Made by a program: the position numbers and the translations under genes. Source: Enterococcus raffinosus (GTDB lineage Bacteria > Bacillota > Bacilli > Lactobacillales > Enterococcaceae). From it: DNA of 64,000 nt. The first letter of the stretch is position 1; each line of letters begins with the position of its first letter. The notes beneath the pieces are model-generated. The model was not told where the DNA came from. It did not search any database and saw only the letters and a list, made by a program, of their open reading frames with translations. The stretch is taken from NCBI RefSeq assembly GCF_018917525.1, contig NZ_JAHLOS010000024.1, positions 1 to 64,000 on the forward strand. Direction: 5' to 3'. Below are positions 43,340-51,333 of the stretch, piece by piece.

Positions 43340-44746
43340 TTATCCAACTTTTCTTTTTGCTTTATTCGTAAGAAAAATACTTGGAATAAAGATTAACGCT
43401 AGAACAACGACTGAGACAAGGAAACCAGCATGATAGGCAGATAACTCATGTGCAATCGTTGGCTGTGTTCCCTGCAACACCGTGGCAACAACAGTAGCAA
43501 TCATCGCCGAACCAACGCTTGACCCCAGATTTTCGATAATATTGATACCAACACCAGCGTCGGGTAATTCTTCATCAGCTAATCCGGTATAAGCATCGCT
43601 GGTTAATGGCAAGTTGATTCCGCCGAAACTTGTTCCGCGAATAAAGAGAATCAAGGCGATCCAGATCATGCTCGTTTGGTCTGTGACAAAAACCAATGGA
43701 ACCGTACCTACCAACGAGACAACTAAACTTACGATTACAACATATTTAGCGCCGAGCTTGTCAATCATTTTACCAATCAGTGGACGTGTGACCAACATAC
43801 CCAAACCTTGTGGGATCAAGGCAATCGCTGCCTCCATCGCAGAAAAATGTCGGAAATTTTGGAAAAATAGCGGCAGGATCAACATTGGCCCCATGATGGC
43901 GATGTTGGCAAAAAACAAACCAACGCTAGAAGCCATGAAACTTCTATGTGAAAAGATTGTCAGCGGCAAAACCGTTACATGATTTTTATGATGATCGTAT
44001 AAAATGTACACAATTAGAAGTGCAACACCAAGACCCGTCCAAAGTAATGATTCGCTATTTTTGAAGGTCGCATGATCAGCCGCTTTGGTAATTCCGTAGA
44101 TCAAAGCGGCACTCATTGCAGATAAATCCAAAATACCGAAGATATCCAGCTTACTTTTACGATTAAAGGGTTCAAAGCGTGGTAACGTGCGGATCATCAG
44201 AGGCGCAGCAATCAAGACGATGAAAACATTGATAAAGAAAATCCAACGCCAAGACGCAGCTTGAACGATGAAGCCACCCAGCACTGGACCAAGAATCGGA
44301 CCAAAGATCATGGGGGTACTAACAATTGCCATTACACGACCAATATTTTCTGGCCCTGCTGTCTTAACTAACAAAGTGGACATCAATGGCGTGATAATCC
44401 CGGCAGTGAAGCCCTGAAGTAAACGAAAGACAATAAAACTAGTGACATCCCAACTGATACCAGCAAGAACAGAAGTGACACCGAAAAGAATCACGGCACC
44501 AATAAATATTTTCTTGCCATCAAAACGATTCATCAGCCAGCCGGCAATCGGTACAGCGATCGCTAGAGCTAATACATAGCCGGTGATCGCCCACTGGATT
44601 ATTGATAATGTCGTGTGGAAATTTTTAGTTAATTGATCGATAGCAATGTTCACCATCGTAGAGTCGAGCATTGGAGCAATGGCGCCAAGAGCGATCGCCC
44701 AGGCAGCAGATAAAACTTCTTTTGGTAATTTGGTTGATTGAGTCAT
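43340..44746 (-). CDS. MFS multidrug efflux transporter, DHA2 family
   Basis: A 468-aa membrane protein of the EmrB/QacA/LmrB type. It has LDSTMVNIAIDQL in helix 1, the antiporter motif C region GPILGPVLGGFIV in helix 5, and a dozen or more hydrophobic segments, with a basic C-terminal tail. It probably exports drugs or toxic compounds with protons. It lies 202 bases after the MarR-type gene and has its own promoter with an operator (44870-44902). Substrate cannot be predicted. Confidence 0.9.
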   Translation of the reverse strand: MTQSTKLPKEVLSAAWAIALGAIAPMLDSTMVNIAIDQLTKNFHTTLSIIQWAITGYVLALAIAVPIAGWLMNRFDGKKIFIGAVILFGVTSVLAGISWDVTSFIVFRLLQGFTAGIITPLMSTLLVKTAGPENIGRVMAIVSTPMIFGPILGPVLGGFIVQAASWRWIFFINVFIVLIAAPLMIRTLPRFEPFNRKSKLDIFGILDLSAMSAALIYGITKAADHATFKNSESLLWTGLGVALLIVYILYDHHKNHVTVLPLTIFSHRSFMASSVGLFFANIAIMGPMLILPLFFQNFRHFSAMEAAIALIPQGLGMLVTRPLIGKMIDKLGAKYVVIVSLVVSLVGTVPLVFVTDQTSMIWIALILFIRGTSFGGINLPLTSDAYTGLADEELPDAGVGINIIENLGSSVGSAMIATVVATVLQGTQPTIAHELSAYHAGFLVSVVVLALIFIPSIFLTNKAKRKVG

Positions 44747-44869
44747 AAAGAACTCCTTTCTTATGTTAAGGAAAATGAATTTAGACTATCGTAATTGGTT
44801 TCTAATCGTGCTGATGAGTTAAAAAAATCAACTTTCTTATTGCAGTCAAGAAACATTTTTTGTTTCCTG

Positions 44870-44902
44870 GGAAACTATACATTTTTTTAGTTTCCTTGTC
44901 AA
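44870..44902 (-). promoter_or_regulatory. MFS promoter with inverted-repeat operator
   Basis: -35 TTGACA (44897-44902), 17-base spacer, -10 TATAGT (44874-44879). GGAAACTA and TAGTTTCC (44870-44877 and 44888-44895) form a perfect 8-bp inverted repeat across the spacer and -10. A third half-site GTTTCC lies at 44862-44867. This is the likely binding site of the adjacent MarR protein. Confidence 0.75.
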
Positions 44903-44922
44903 CAAAAAAACTCAAAAAAAAA

Positions 44923-44943
44923 GCAGCCTCACTTCGAGACTGC
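44923..44943 (-). terminator. Terminator of the MarR gene
   Basis: 8-bp stem with one mismatch (44923-44930 with 44936-44943) and a long T tract on the minus strand, just past the marR-type stop codon. It separates the regulator transcript from the MFS gene. Confidence 0.75.
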
Positions 44944-44948
44944 GTAAT

Positions 44949-45416
44949 TTATTTGATTGTTAAATGTTGTTTTTGGATTTCTCGATCTAAATGCTGATTA
45001 TAGCGCTCAAGAAATTTTAGAAAGGCTTCGTATTGTTCATCCTTGATGAGTTCAAAAACAATTTGATCGCGCTCCTCAAACTCTTTATGCAGCTGCTCAT
45101 GTAGGTCAAAAACCTGTTTGCCTTCTGCTGTTAATTTAAAATAGATTTCTTTTTTATTATCAGGATTTTGATAACTTTCGATGTATTTTTTCTTCAACAT
45201 TTTTTTGGTTAATTTGCTGATTGCTCCACGAGTCATATACATTGATTCCGCCATTTTTGTGACATTTGGGTCCTTATGTTTCCCGATGAATTCAATGCAA
45301 TGAACTTCAGATGGTGCATATCCTGCTAAGGCCTGTTCCATTTTGACTTTGTCTAACCATGCCCGCTTATTGAATACTTCAGCAAACCCTTGTAGAACTT
45401 CCTCTTTTTTATCCAT
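44949..45416 (-). CDS. MarR family transcription repressor
   Basis: A 155-aa dimeric winged-helix regulator. The recognition region is VTKMAESMYMTRGAISKLTKKML (about 52-74) followed by a wing YIESYQNPDNKKEIYFKLT, and helical dimer arms lie at both ends. CTAGGAG precedes ATG. It very probably represses the MFS gene next to it through the GGAAACTA/TAGTTTCC operator and responds to a drug-like ligand. Confidence 0.9.
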   Translation of the reverse strand: MDKKEEVLQGFAEVFNKRAWLDKVKMEQALAGYAPSEVHCIEFIGKHKDPNVTKMAESMYMTRGAISKLTKKMLKKKYIESYQNPDNKKEIYFKLTAEGKQVFDLHEQLHKEFEERDQIVFELIKDEQYEAFLKFLERYNQHLDREIQKQHLTIK

Positions 45417-45490
45417 AATTTTTCTCCTAGTGCGTAATAAAGAACCGATTAATTAAACATCATGCATATTTCTTCAGTAAGTACATGATT

Positions 45491-45519
45491 ATTCTAGGTT
45501 ATTTTTGTTTCTTTTTCAA
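45491..45519 (-). promoter_or_regulatory. Promoter of the MarR gene
   Basis: -35 TTGAAA (45514-45519), 17-base spacer, -10 TAGAAT (45491-45496). An AGAAAC half-site in the spacer may allow autoregulation. Confidence 0.55.
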
Positions 45520-45629
45520 CAAAACCATTCAACACTGAAAAAATAGAATCGCTTTTCCAAGAAATATACTACAAAAATTTAATCCTCACACTTATCCCAA
45601 AAAGATCAAAACAAAATAAGTATTTTGCT

Positions 45630-45659
45630 TTGACAGACTCGCTCCTTTTTTTATACAAT
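45630..45659 (+). promoter_or_regulatory. Upstream promoter of the 6S RNA region
   Basis: -35 TTGACA (45630-45635), 18-base spacer, -10 TACAAT (45654-45659). It would give a transcript about 90 bases longer at the 5' end than the promoter at 45721-45749. Confidence 0.6.
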
Positions 45660-45720
45660 ATACCTATAGAAGACGTAAGTGTTTTGGATTACTTCACATT
45701 TATAGATATAAGCCACTTCG

Positions 45721-45749
45721 TTGCGTCTCAATAATGACTGTGCTATGAT
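45721..45749 (+). promoter_or_regulatory. Proximal 6S RNA promoter
   Basis: -35 TTGCGT (45721-45726), 17-base spacer, extended -10 TGCTATGAT (TATGAT 45744-45749). The start is expected at 45756-45757, exactly where the closing stem of the RNA begins. Confidence 0.6.
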
Positions 45750-45755
45750 TGAGAT

Positions 45756-45951
45756 GGAAATTCTGTGATGTGCGCGTTGCCTATTTCAGTGTTGACCGAA
45801 CATTTTTATTGATATCTTGGGATCTGTCTTGTGTCAAAGTTGGTAACATGCCTTTACATTTGGTAGTTCAATGCTTAGACCATGGAACCCACCTGCTGTA
45901 TCTTGCGGGATCAATACTATCGGGTGAATAACGGCATCGACGGAATTTTCC
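45756..45951 (+). ncRNA. ssrS: 6S RNA (candidate)
   Basis: A ~196-base non-coding stretch whose ends pair to form a long closing stem: GGAAATTCTGTGATG (45756-45770) with CATCGACGGAATTTTCC (45935-45951), about 16 bp with small bulges. An unpaired central region follows, then a long irregular hairpin, as in 6S RNA, which binds sigma-70/A RNA polymerase by mimicking an open promoter. Supporting points are size, a promoter that starts at the stem, a downstream terminator, lack of ORFs, and the general vicinity of rarA, a known neighbour of 6S genes in Firmicutes (here 3.2 kb away). The identification rests on structure; I could not run a covariance search. Confidence 0.65.
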
Positions 45952-45968
45952 ATTTTTTATGGAATGAA

Positions 45969-45996
45969 AGCAATTTGCGTACGCAAATTGCTTTTT
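45969..45996 (+). terminator. Terminator after 6S RNA, just before the next gene's ribosome site
   Basis: AGCAATTTGCGT and ACGCAAATTGCT (45969-45980, 45981-45992) form a perfect palindrome ending in TTTTT. The AGGAGG of the next gene begins 9 bases later, so that gene is expressed only by readthrough or a hidden promoter. Confidence 0.8.
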
Positions 45997-46016
45997 ATTG
46001 TATAGGAGGAAAAAAG

Positions 46017-46301
46017 ATGATCCGCATTTTATTATTTTTACTGGCACTTATCCTATTATTTTGCAGCTATTATTTGATCAAAAAACCTCAGGGACTGCTA
46101 GTTCTCTTTAGTAAGGAAACACAAGATGAGTCCCGCAGCTTTTTACGCCAATTTGGAATTATTTATGCTGTTTTAGGGATTATGGCGCTTTTGGTCGGTT
46201 TGATTAATAACCGCTCTTACTCAATGATGTATTTAATCCTACTTTTGGTTGTCGCAGCAATCTTTGCTTTATTGATGGGCTCAAAAACAAAAAAAGGTTA
46301 A
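46017..46301 (+). CDS. Small three-helix membrane protein, unknown
   Basis: A 94-aa protein with hydrophobic segments at about 2-21, 45-62 and 70-88, and a charged loop (FSKETQDESRSFLRQ). ATG at 46017 follows AGGAGG at good spacing; the open frame upstream is only the 6S region read through. No family was recognised. It sits 20 bases after the 6S terminator and upstream of the universal stress protein, with 126 bases between them. Confidence 0.75.
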   Translation: MIRILLFLLALILLFCSYYLIKKPQGLLVLFSKETQDESRSFLRQFGIIYAVLGIMALLVGLINNRSYSMMYLILLLVVAAIFALLMGSKTKKG

Positions 46302-46427
46302 CAGTACCATTTTCCAGAATTTTGTTTTAAAATAATAAGTGAGAAGATAGTATATGACTTGTATTTAAGTTCTATTTTTTCTAGCAAGAAAAATAAAGAC
46401 TTTAAAACGAAAAGGGAGTTGGGAACG

Positions 46428-46898
46428 ATGGATCAAGAATATAGTAAAATCATGGTGGCAGTCGATGGCTCTAATGAAGCTGAATTGGCGTTCAAAAAAG
46501 CAGTAAATGTCGCAAAACGAAATCAGGCTGAACTATTACTAGCTCACGTCATTGATACACGCGCGTTTCAAACCGTTTCTTCTTTTGACAATGTTTTAGC
46601 AGAACAAGCAACAGATATGGCGAAGCAAACCCTAGGTGATTATGAAGCAGAAGCCAAAAAAGCGGGTGTTAAGAACATTAGTAAAGTGATTGAATATGGC
46701 GCGCCAAAAGTAATGATTGCTAATCAAATCCCTGAAAACAATCAAATTGATTTGATTATGCTTGGCGCAACTGGTCTGAATGCTGTAGAACGTTTATTTA
46801 TCGGTTCAGTCTCTGAATACGTTATTCGCAATGCGGATTGTGACGTTTTGATCGTTCGTACCGATTTAGACAATAAAGTTCCTGAAGAAGACGATTAA
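46428..46898 (+). CDS. Universal stress protein, UspA family
   Basis: A 156-aa single-domain cytoplasmic protein. It has the start KIMVAVDGSNEAELAFKKAV and the ATP-binding motif G-x2-G-x9-GS in LGATGLNAVERLFIGSVSEYV, so it is probably an ATP-binding type. The ATG at 46428 follows AAAAGGGAG; the upstream in-frame reading has no ribosome site. Family members are induced by starvation and stress, with poorly defined mechanism. A strong terminator follows. Confidence 0.92.
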   Translation: MDQEYSKIMVAVDGSNEAELAFKKAVNVAKRNQAELLLAHVIDTRAFQTVSSFDNVLAEQATDMAKQTLGDYEAEAKKAGVKNISKVIEYGAPKVMIANQIPENNQIDLIMLGATGLNAVERLFIGSVSEYVIRNADCDVLIVRTDLDNKVPEEDD

Positions 46899-46910
46899 TA
46901 TTAAACTTAC

Positions 46911-46944
46911 AAAAGCGGGTGTGCTGATTAGCATACCCGCTTTT
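46911..46944. terminator. Bidirectional terminator between usp and fucO
   Basis: Stem of 10 plus 4 bp (46911-46925 with 46930-46944, one mismatch), 4-base loop, A and T flanks, between convergent genes. Confidence 0.88.
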
Positions 46945-46970
46945 GCATTATATTATTTTTTTAAACCAGA

Positions 46971-48128
46971 TTATTTTAGCATAGATTTATAAAGAGCTAT
47001 GATCTCCTCTAATGTAGCATCCCGTGGATTTCCTGGTGAACAAACATCTCGGAAGGCATCTTCAGCAATTTTTTGTACATCCTCTTCCTTCATACCAATC
47101 TCAGTTAGACTTTGCGGAATCCCCACATCTATTCCTAATTGCTTCACGGCTTGGACTGCCGCATCACGGACCTCTGCTAATGGCATATCTGCAGCTCCTT
47201 CAACGCCCATTGCGACAGCAATTTCACGATATTTTTCGCCGGTATACTCTTTATTGAAATCCATAATCAATGGTAATAATGTTGCACAAGCGACACCGTG
47301 AGGAGTATCATACCATGCAGATAACGGATGAGCCATCCCGTGAACCAAACCTAATCCAACATTAGAAAATCCCATACCAGCGATATATTGGCCTAACGCC
47401 ATTTTTTCCCGTGCTTCTTGATTTCCCGCAACTGAATCTCTCAATGCATGTCCGATAATTCCAATTGCCTTGATGTGAAGCATGTCGCTCATTTCCCAAG
47501 CTCCCTTGGTGATAAATCCTTCGATCGCATGAGTCAAAGCATCCATACCTGTTGCCGCACATAATGCTGTTGGCATTCCCATCATCATATCGCTATCAAC
47601 AAAGGCAACGACCGGGATATCATGAGGATCGACACAAACAAATTTACGCTGATTTGCTTTATCCGTAATGACATAATTAATCGTTACTTCCGCAGCTGTT
47701 CCAGAAGTTGTCGGCACTGCTAAAATTGGTAAAGAAGGCTTTTTCGTTTCAGCAACTCCTTCAAGACTGATCACATCTGAAAACTCAGGATTGGTCATAA
47801 TGATTCCAATCGCTTTGGCTGTATCAATTGGAGAACCACCACCGATCGCGACAATATAATCTGCTTCCGCCGCTTGACAGGCTTTGACACCCGCTTGCAC
47901 ATCCTCAATCGAAGGATTCGGTACGATGCCGTCAAAAATCTCGTAACTAAGCTCTGCTTCATCTAAAATCGCTGTAACCTTTGTTGCGACATCAAATTTC
48001 AATAAGTCTTTATCCGTAACAACTAGTGCTTTTTTAAATCCGCGCATTTTAGCCTCATTCGCTACCTCTTGAATTGCTCCCTTACCAAAATAAGACGTTT
48101 CATTCAAAATCATTCGATTCACTACCAT
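46971..48128 (-). CDS. fucO: Lactaldehyde reductase / 1,2-propanediol oxidoreductase
   Basis: A 385-aa iron-dependent group III alcohol dehydrogenase, very close in sequence to E. coli FucO over its whole length (MVVNRMILNETSYFGKGA, AIGGGSPIDTAKAIGII, TTSGTAAEVTINYVIT, KFVCVDPHDIPVVAF, GLVHGMAHPLSAWYDTPHGVA). It reduces L-lactaldehyde from fucose or rhamnose breakdown to propanediol with NADH. No other fucose or rhamnose gene is near, so it may serve general aldehyde disposal. A cre-like site lies upstream. Confidence 0.92.
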   Translation of the reverse strand: MVVNRMILNETSYFGKGAIQEVANEAKMRGFKKALVVTDKDLLKFDVATKVTAILDEAELSYEIFDGIVPNPSIEDVQAGVKACQAAEADYIVAIGGGSPIDTAKAIGIIMTNPEFSDVISLEGVAETKKPSLPILAVPTTSGTAAEVTINYVITDKANQRKFVCVDPHDIPVVAFVDSDMMMGMPTALCAATGMDALTHAIEGFITKGAWEMSDMLHIKAIGIIGHALRDSVAGNQEAREKMALGQYIAGMGFSNVGLGLVHGMAHPLSAWYDTPHGVACATLLPLIMDFNKEYTGEKYREIAVAMGVEGAADMPLAEVRDAAVQAVKQLGIDVGIPQSLTEIGMKEEDVQKIAEDAFRDVCSPGNPRDATLEEIIALYKSMLK

Positions 48129-48179
48129 TGTATTCTCTCCTTTATTGTGTTTTATTTCACATAAAATTATCCCACATAA

Positions 48180-48193
48180 AGAAAGCGTTTTCC
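48180..48193. promoter_or_regulatory. cre-like CcpA site upstream of fucO
   Basis: AGAAAGCGTTTTCC matches the cre consensus at 12 of 14 positions on the minus strand. It lies about 50 bases before the fucO ATG, a position suited to catabolite repression. Confidence 0.5.
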
Positions 48194-48393
48194 ATGACTT
48201 CTGATTGTAAATTCTTGCCGCAAAATAATAATAATCACATCAAAAAAACTCTACTAATGAAATTCTTCATATAGTAAAGTCTTTTAATAATCGTTCAGCG
48301 AAATAATATTGCTATATTTACAATTTACGTGTAGTTTCATGGAACCAGAAGCCTCAATAATTATTAGAAAAATAGTTCCTCCGACATTCAATT

Positions 48394-48747
48394 TTAGAGC
48401 TTCGAACCGATAACAATACCAATAAAGCTTAATAGCATGCCTAGTCCGTAAGATCCAAATAGATAACGATAAAACATTGGGCGATCATTTTTCCATAAAA
48501 CAAATAATTCAAAGTTGTAGGTAGAGAATGTTGTATAACCACCCATAATTCCTGTTCCTAAGAAGAGGTAGATTGGATCAGACAGGTGCAGCCCGAAGAA
48601 AATCCCTAACAATAGACTTCCTGTCAAATTAATAAAAAATGTCGATTTCGGCAGGCGCTTTGTTTGCGGTTCAAAATAATTGTTTAAAGTAAAGCGCAGC
48701 ATCGCACCAATTGCTGCCCCGCTTCCAACAAGCAATGTCTCAATCAT
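48394..48747 (-). CDS. crcB: Fluoride channel CrcB/Fluc, subunit 1
   Basis: A 117-aa four-helix membrane protein that expels fluoride. It shows the family signature GIMGGYTTFSTYNFE (about 66-80) with the polar track TTFS, and GAAIGAMLRFTLNNYF near the start. It starts within the last codon of the other crcB gene (ATGA overlap), so the pair probably forms a heterodimer, as in other Gram-positives with two copies. Confidence 0.94.
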   Translation of the reverse strand: MIETLLVGSGAAIGAMLRFTLNNYFEPQTKRLPKSTFFINLTGSLLLGIFFGLHLSDPIYLFLGTGIMGGYTTFSTYNFELFVLWKNDRPMFYRYLFGSYGLGMLLSFIGIVIGSKL

Positions 48748-49124
48748 TGATCCGCCACCTTTCTATGATAGACCACCTCACCTAGTACAGTCATGGCTAG
48801 GCCACCGAAAAACGATAGCAATAAATAGATAAACGCCAAGCCAATTTGACCTGATTGTACTAATTTCATTGTGTCTAAAGCAAAGGACGAGAAGGTCGTT
48901 AAAGCTCCGCAAAAACCAACACCAATCCCTAATATTAAACGGGCAGAAACATCGATGTCACTCAAAATATGCTTCACGAGCCAACTAAAAATGAAACATC
49001 CTAATAGATTAACGAGCAGCGTTCCCAAAGGAAATCCACTCACGGCAGGAATCCATACGCCCACCCAATAGCGTGCAGTACCACCAATAAAAGCAAAAAA
49101 AGCAATGACTAAATAGTCTAACAT
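48744..49124 (-). CDS. crcB: Fluoride channel CrcB/Fluc, subunit 2
   Basis: A 126-aa paralogue with GVGFCGALTTFSSFALDTM and GGTARYWVGVWIP. The start at ATG 49124 is chosen because GGAG lies nine bases upstream; ATG at 49133 or 49139 would sit on or before that site. It is the first gene of the two-gene unit. I found no fluoride riboswitch in the ~115 bases upstream. Confidence 0.92.
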   Translation of the reverse strand: MLDYLVIAFFAFIGGTARYWVGVWIPAVSGFPLGTLLVNLLGCFIFSWLVKHILSDIDVSARLILGIGVGFCGALTTFSSFALDTMKLVQSGQIGLAFIYLLLSFFGGLAMTVLGEVVYHRKVADQ

Positions 49125-49260
49125 GCTGTTCATCTCCATTTTTCATTCTTTCTCACTATAAAACGATTGATAGGAAGTTGCAAATAATTCTATTTTTTTC
49201 ATCTACTATTTACAAAACATGCTAAACTAGGACTATCTTTGGAAAAAGTGAGGGATATGT

Positions 49261-49935
49261 ATGAAAGGTATTATTTTTGATTTCAACGGAACCATGTTTA
49301 TGGATTCTGATCTACATGAAGCAGCCTGGCTGTATTTGATTCAAAAATATTCAGATAAAGAAATGACAGAAGAGGATATTTTAAAAAATATCCATGGCAA
49401 AACCAATGATGTGATCCTACGCAGGTTTATTTCAGAAGAGTTAACAGATAAAAGGGTTCAGGAATTGTCTGATGAAAAAGAAGCCTACTATCGAAAATCT
49501 GTTTTAGAAAGTTCTGATCACAATGATTTTACTAAAGGGTTAGTAGATGTATTAGATTATGCCGCAGCAGAAAAAATTCCTATGACGATCGCTTCAGCCT
49601 CTCCTTTAGTCAACATGGATTTCTATTTTGACTATCTTAATTTAGGTAACTGGTTTGACTACGAAAAAATGGTTTGTCACACCGGGAGCTTTCCTGGTAA
49701 ACCGGCACCAGATATTTTCTTGATAGCCGCTGAGAAAATTGGTGTTAAGCCAGAAGATTGTTTAGTAATCGAGGATTCATACTCAGGACTACAGGCAGCT
49801 CAAAATGCCAAGATCGGTACGATCATCGCCATTGATCCGAGCGGGAAAAACCGTGCTGTTTTTGAAGCAGAGAACTTGGCTCAAAACGGGGTTATTGAGG
49901 ATTTTACGACATTCATTTCAGATTATCTAAAATAG
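49261..49935 (+). CDS. HAD-superfamily hydrolase, beta-phosphoglucomutase-like
   Basis: A 224-aa cytoplasmic phosphatase-type protein with a helical cap (about 15-80). Motif I reads FDFNGT (residues 6-11): nucleophile D7 is present but the usual acid/base Asp two positions on is Asn9. Motif II is TIASAS, the motif III Lys is in GSFPGKPAPDIF, and motif IV is VIEDSYSGLQAA. The Asn should lower phosphatase turnover, though DFNGT is seen in a HAD subgroup I recall from Firmicutes. Substrate is unknown. Confidence 0.85.
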   Translation: MKGIIFDFNGTMFMDSDLHEAAWLYLIQKYSDKEMTEEDILKNIHGKTNDVILRRFISEELTDKRVQELSDEKEAYYRKSVLESSDHNDFTKGLVDVLDYAAAEKIPMTIASASPLVNMDFYFDYLNLGNWFDYEKMVCHTGSFPGKPAPDIFLIAAEKIGVKPEDCLVIEDSYSGLQAAQNAKIGTIIAIDPSGKNRAVFEAENLAQNGVIEDFTTFISDYLK

Positions 49936-49949
49936 AAAAACATAAATAA

Positions 49950-49997
49950 AAACCACTCTCAAGAACCAGATGTTAATTCTGCTCTTAAGAGTGGTTT
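49950..49997. terminator. Bidirectional terminator between HAD and nicotinamidase genes
   Basis: 10-bp stem (49950-49959 with 49988-49997) extended inward by AAGA/TCTT and CAGA/TCTG, between convergent stop codons. Confidence 0.75.
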
Positions 49998-50000
49998 AAA

Positions 50001-50546
50001 CTAGATAATTTTTGCTCCCAAAGTATTTCTAAAATGATTCAACGCCCAGCTGTGACCAATTGCATCAAAACTTGCCACAGCTTTTTCAGGAATCACTATT
50101 TGATAGCCCAAATTGTAAGCATCTATCGCAGTGTGAAGCACACAAATGTCTGTACATACACCTGTCAGACAAAGTTCTGTAATCTGACGTTCCCGCAGAC
50201 GAATATCCAAATCTGTTCCACTGAAGGCCGAGTAATGACGCTTATCGATCCAATAAACATTTTTCTCCGCTTTATTTGCTTGATAAAAATCCGCTAGCGA
50301 TCCATATAAGGCACGACCATTCGTACCAATCACATTATGTGGTGGAAAGAGTTGATTTTCAGGATGGTATTGATCGCTTGGATCATGACCGTCAATCGCA
50401 AAAACGATGAAGTCTCCCTGGTCAAAATATTCTTTTGTCACAGATATTAGTTCTTGTTCGATCGCCTGACCTGCTTCGCCAGTCGTTAATTTCCCATCAG
50501 TTGCAACAAAATCATTTGTGTAATCGATCGAAAGTAATGCACGCAT
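50001..50546 (-). CDS. pncA: Nicotinamidase / isochorismatase family hydrolase
   Basis: A 181-aa cysteine hydrolase that probably converts nicotinamide to nicotinate in NAD salvage. The triad appears as Asp in LLSIDYTNDF, Lys in YWIDKRHYSAF and Cys in CLTGVCTDICVLHTA; the metal-binding region is FAIDGHDPSDQYHPEN. Length and motifs suit PncA better than the broader isochorismatase group, but substrate is inferred. Confidence 0.85.
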   Translation of the reverse strand: MRALLSIDYTNDFVATDGKLTTGEAGQAIEQELISVTKEYFDQGDFIVFAIDGHDPSDQYHPENQLFPPHNVIGTNGRALYGSLADFYQANKAEKNVYWIDKRHYSAFSGTDLDIRLRERQITELCLTGVCTDICVLHTAIDAYNLGYQIVIPEKAVASFDAIGHSWALNHFRNTLGAKII

Positions 50547-50608
50547 GAAAATTCCCCCTCTATTTATGATAGACAGATTTATTATTGATCTTCTTGCAGT
50601 CTTATTTC

Positions 50609-51301
50609 CTAAACTAGGTGATTAACAAACTCAATCACTAATTGTGCTGACAATGTACCTGTTCGATTAACAAACTCCTCGTGAGTTTCTGTAGCTTCAC
50701 TATCAGCAGTATCGCTGATTGCCCGCACGATCAAGAATGGTATTCCAAATTGAGCGGCCGTATGTCCGATTGCCGCCCCTTCCATTTCAACAGCTAATGC
50801 ATCAGGAAAAGCCGCTTTGATCTCATAGATTTTTGATGGGCTGCTGACGAAGGTATCACCTGACACAATCAAGCCGACATGTGCCGTTTGATTCATTTTC
50901 TTGCTGGCTTCCAGCATTTCGCTTTTTAGATAAGTCGAGCTTTCAAAATATAAAGGCATCCCCGGTACCTGACCAATTTTATAGCCAAAGGTTGTTGCAT
51001 CAACATCGAAATAGGCAACATTATCCGCGATAACTAAATCACCGATTGCTAAGCCTGCACCGATCCCGCCGGCAGTGCCCGTGTTGATCACCATATTTAC
51101 TTTATACTGTTGAATTAAGACCGATGTCGTAATTGATGCCAAAACTTTTCCAATTCCTGATTGAACAACGATTACTTCATGATTTCCCAGACTTCCTGAA
51201 ATGAATAATGCACCTGATTGCTCCCAAGATAATGGATGCTCTAAACTTTCACGTAATGCTTTTACTTCTGGTTCCATTGCACCGATAATTCCGATTTTCA
51301 T
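50609..51301 (-). CDS. mtnN: 5'-methylthioadenosine/S-adenosylhomocysteine nucleosidase
   Basis: A 230-aa enzyme that cleaves MTA and SAH, supporting methyl recycling and the route to autoinducer-2. It begins MKIGIIGAMEPEVKAL and has NTGTAGGIGAGLAIGD, VEMEGAAIGHTA and VRAISDTAD with the catalytic Asp. The ATG at 51301 is preferred because AGGGGA is six bases upstream. It is last in the nudF-macP-mtnN unit. Confidence 0.96.
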   Translation of the reverse strand: MKIGIIGAMEPEVKALRESLEHPLSWEQSGALFISGSLGNHEVIVVQSGIGKVLASITTSVLIQQYKVNMVINTGTAGGIGAGLAIGDLVIADNVAYFDVDATTFGYKIGQVPGMPLYFESSTYLKSEMLEASKKMNQTAHVGLIVSGDTFVSSPSKIYEIKAAFPDALAVEMEGAAIGHTAAQFGIPFLIVRAISDTADSEATETHEEFVNRTGTLSAQLVIEFVNHLV

Positions 51302-51333
51302 AATCATTCCCCTATTTCCTACTAAATTTTCGA

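Noticed and set aside
42698-45416. Integrative element between rarA and 6S RNA
   Set aside because: No integrase, attachment repeats or IS ends are visible; the block is kept only as a possible insertion.
45660-46000. tmRNA, RNase P RNA or T-box for the structured region
   Set aside because: None of the conserved marks is present (tmRNA CCA-type ends, RNase P GAGGAAAGTCC core, T-box TGGAACCGCG element before an amino-acid gene). Paired ends and ~196 bases fit 6S RNA better.
45882-46016. N-terminal extension of the small membrane protein gene
   Set aside because: The extension runs through the 6S RNA 3' part and its terminator; ATG 46017 has a proper AGGAGG, so the upstream codons are not translated.
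49125-49260. Fluoride riboswitch upstream of crcB
   Set aside because: The conserved GGCGATGG-type start and pseudoknot sequence are absent from the short upstream region.
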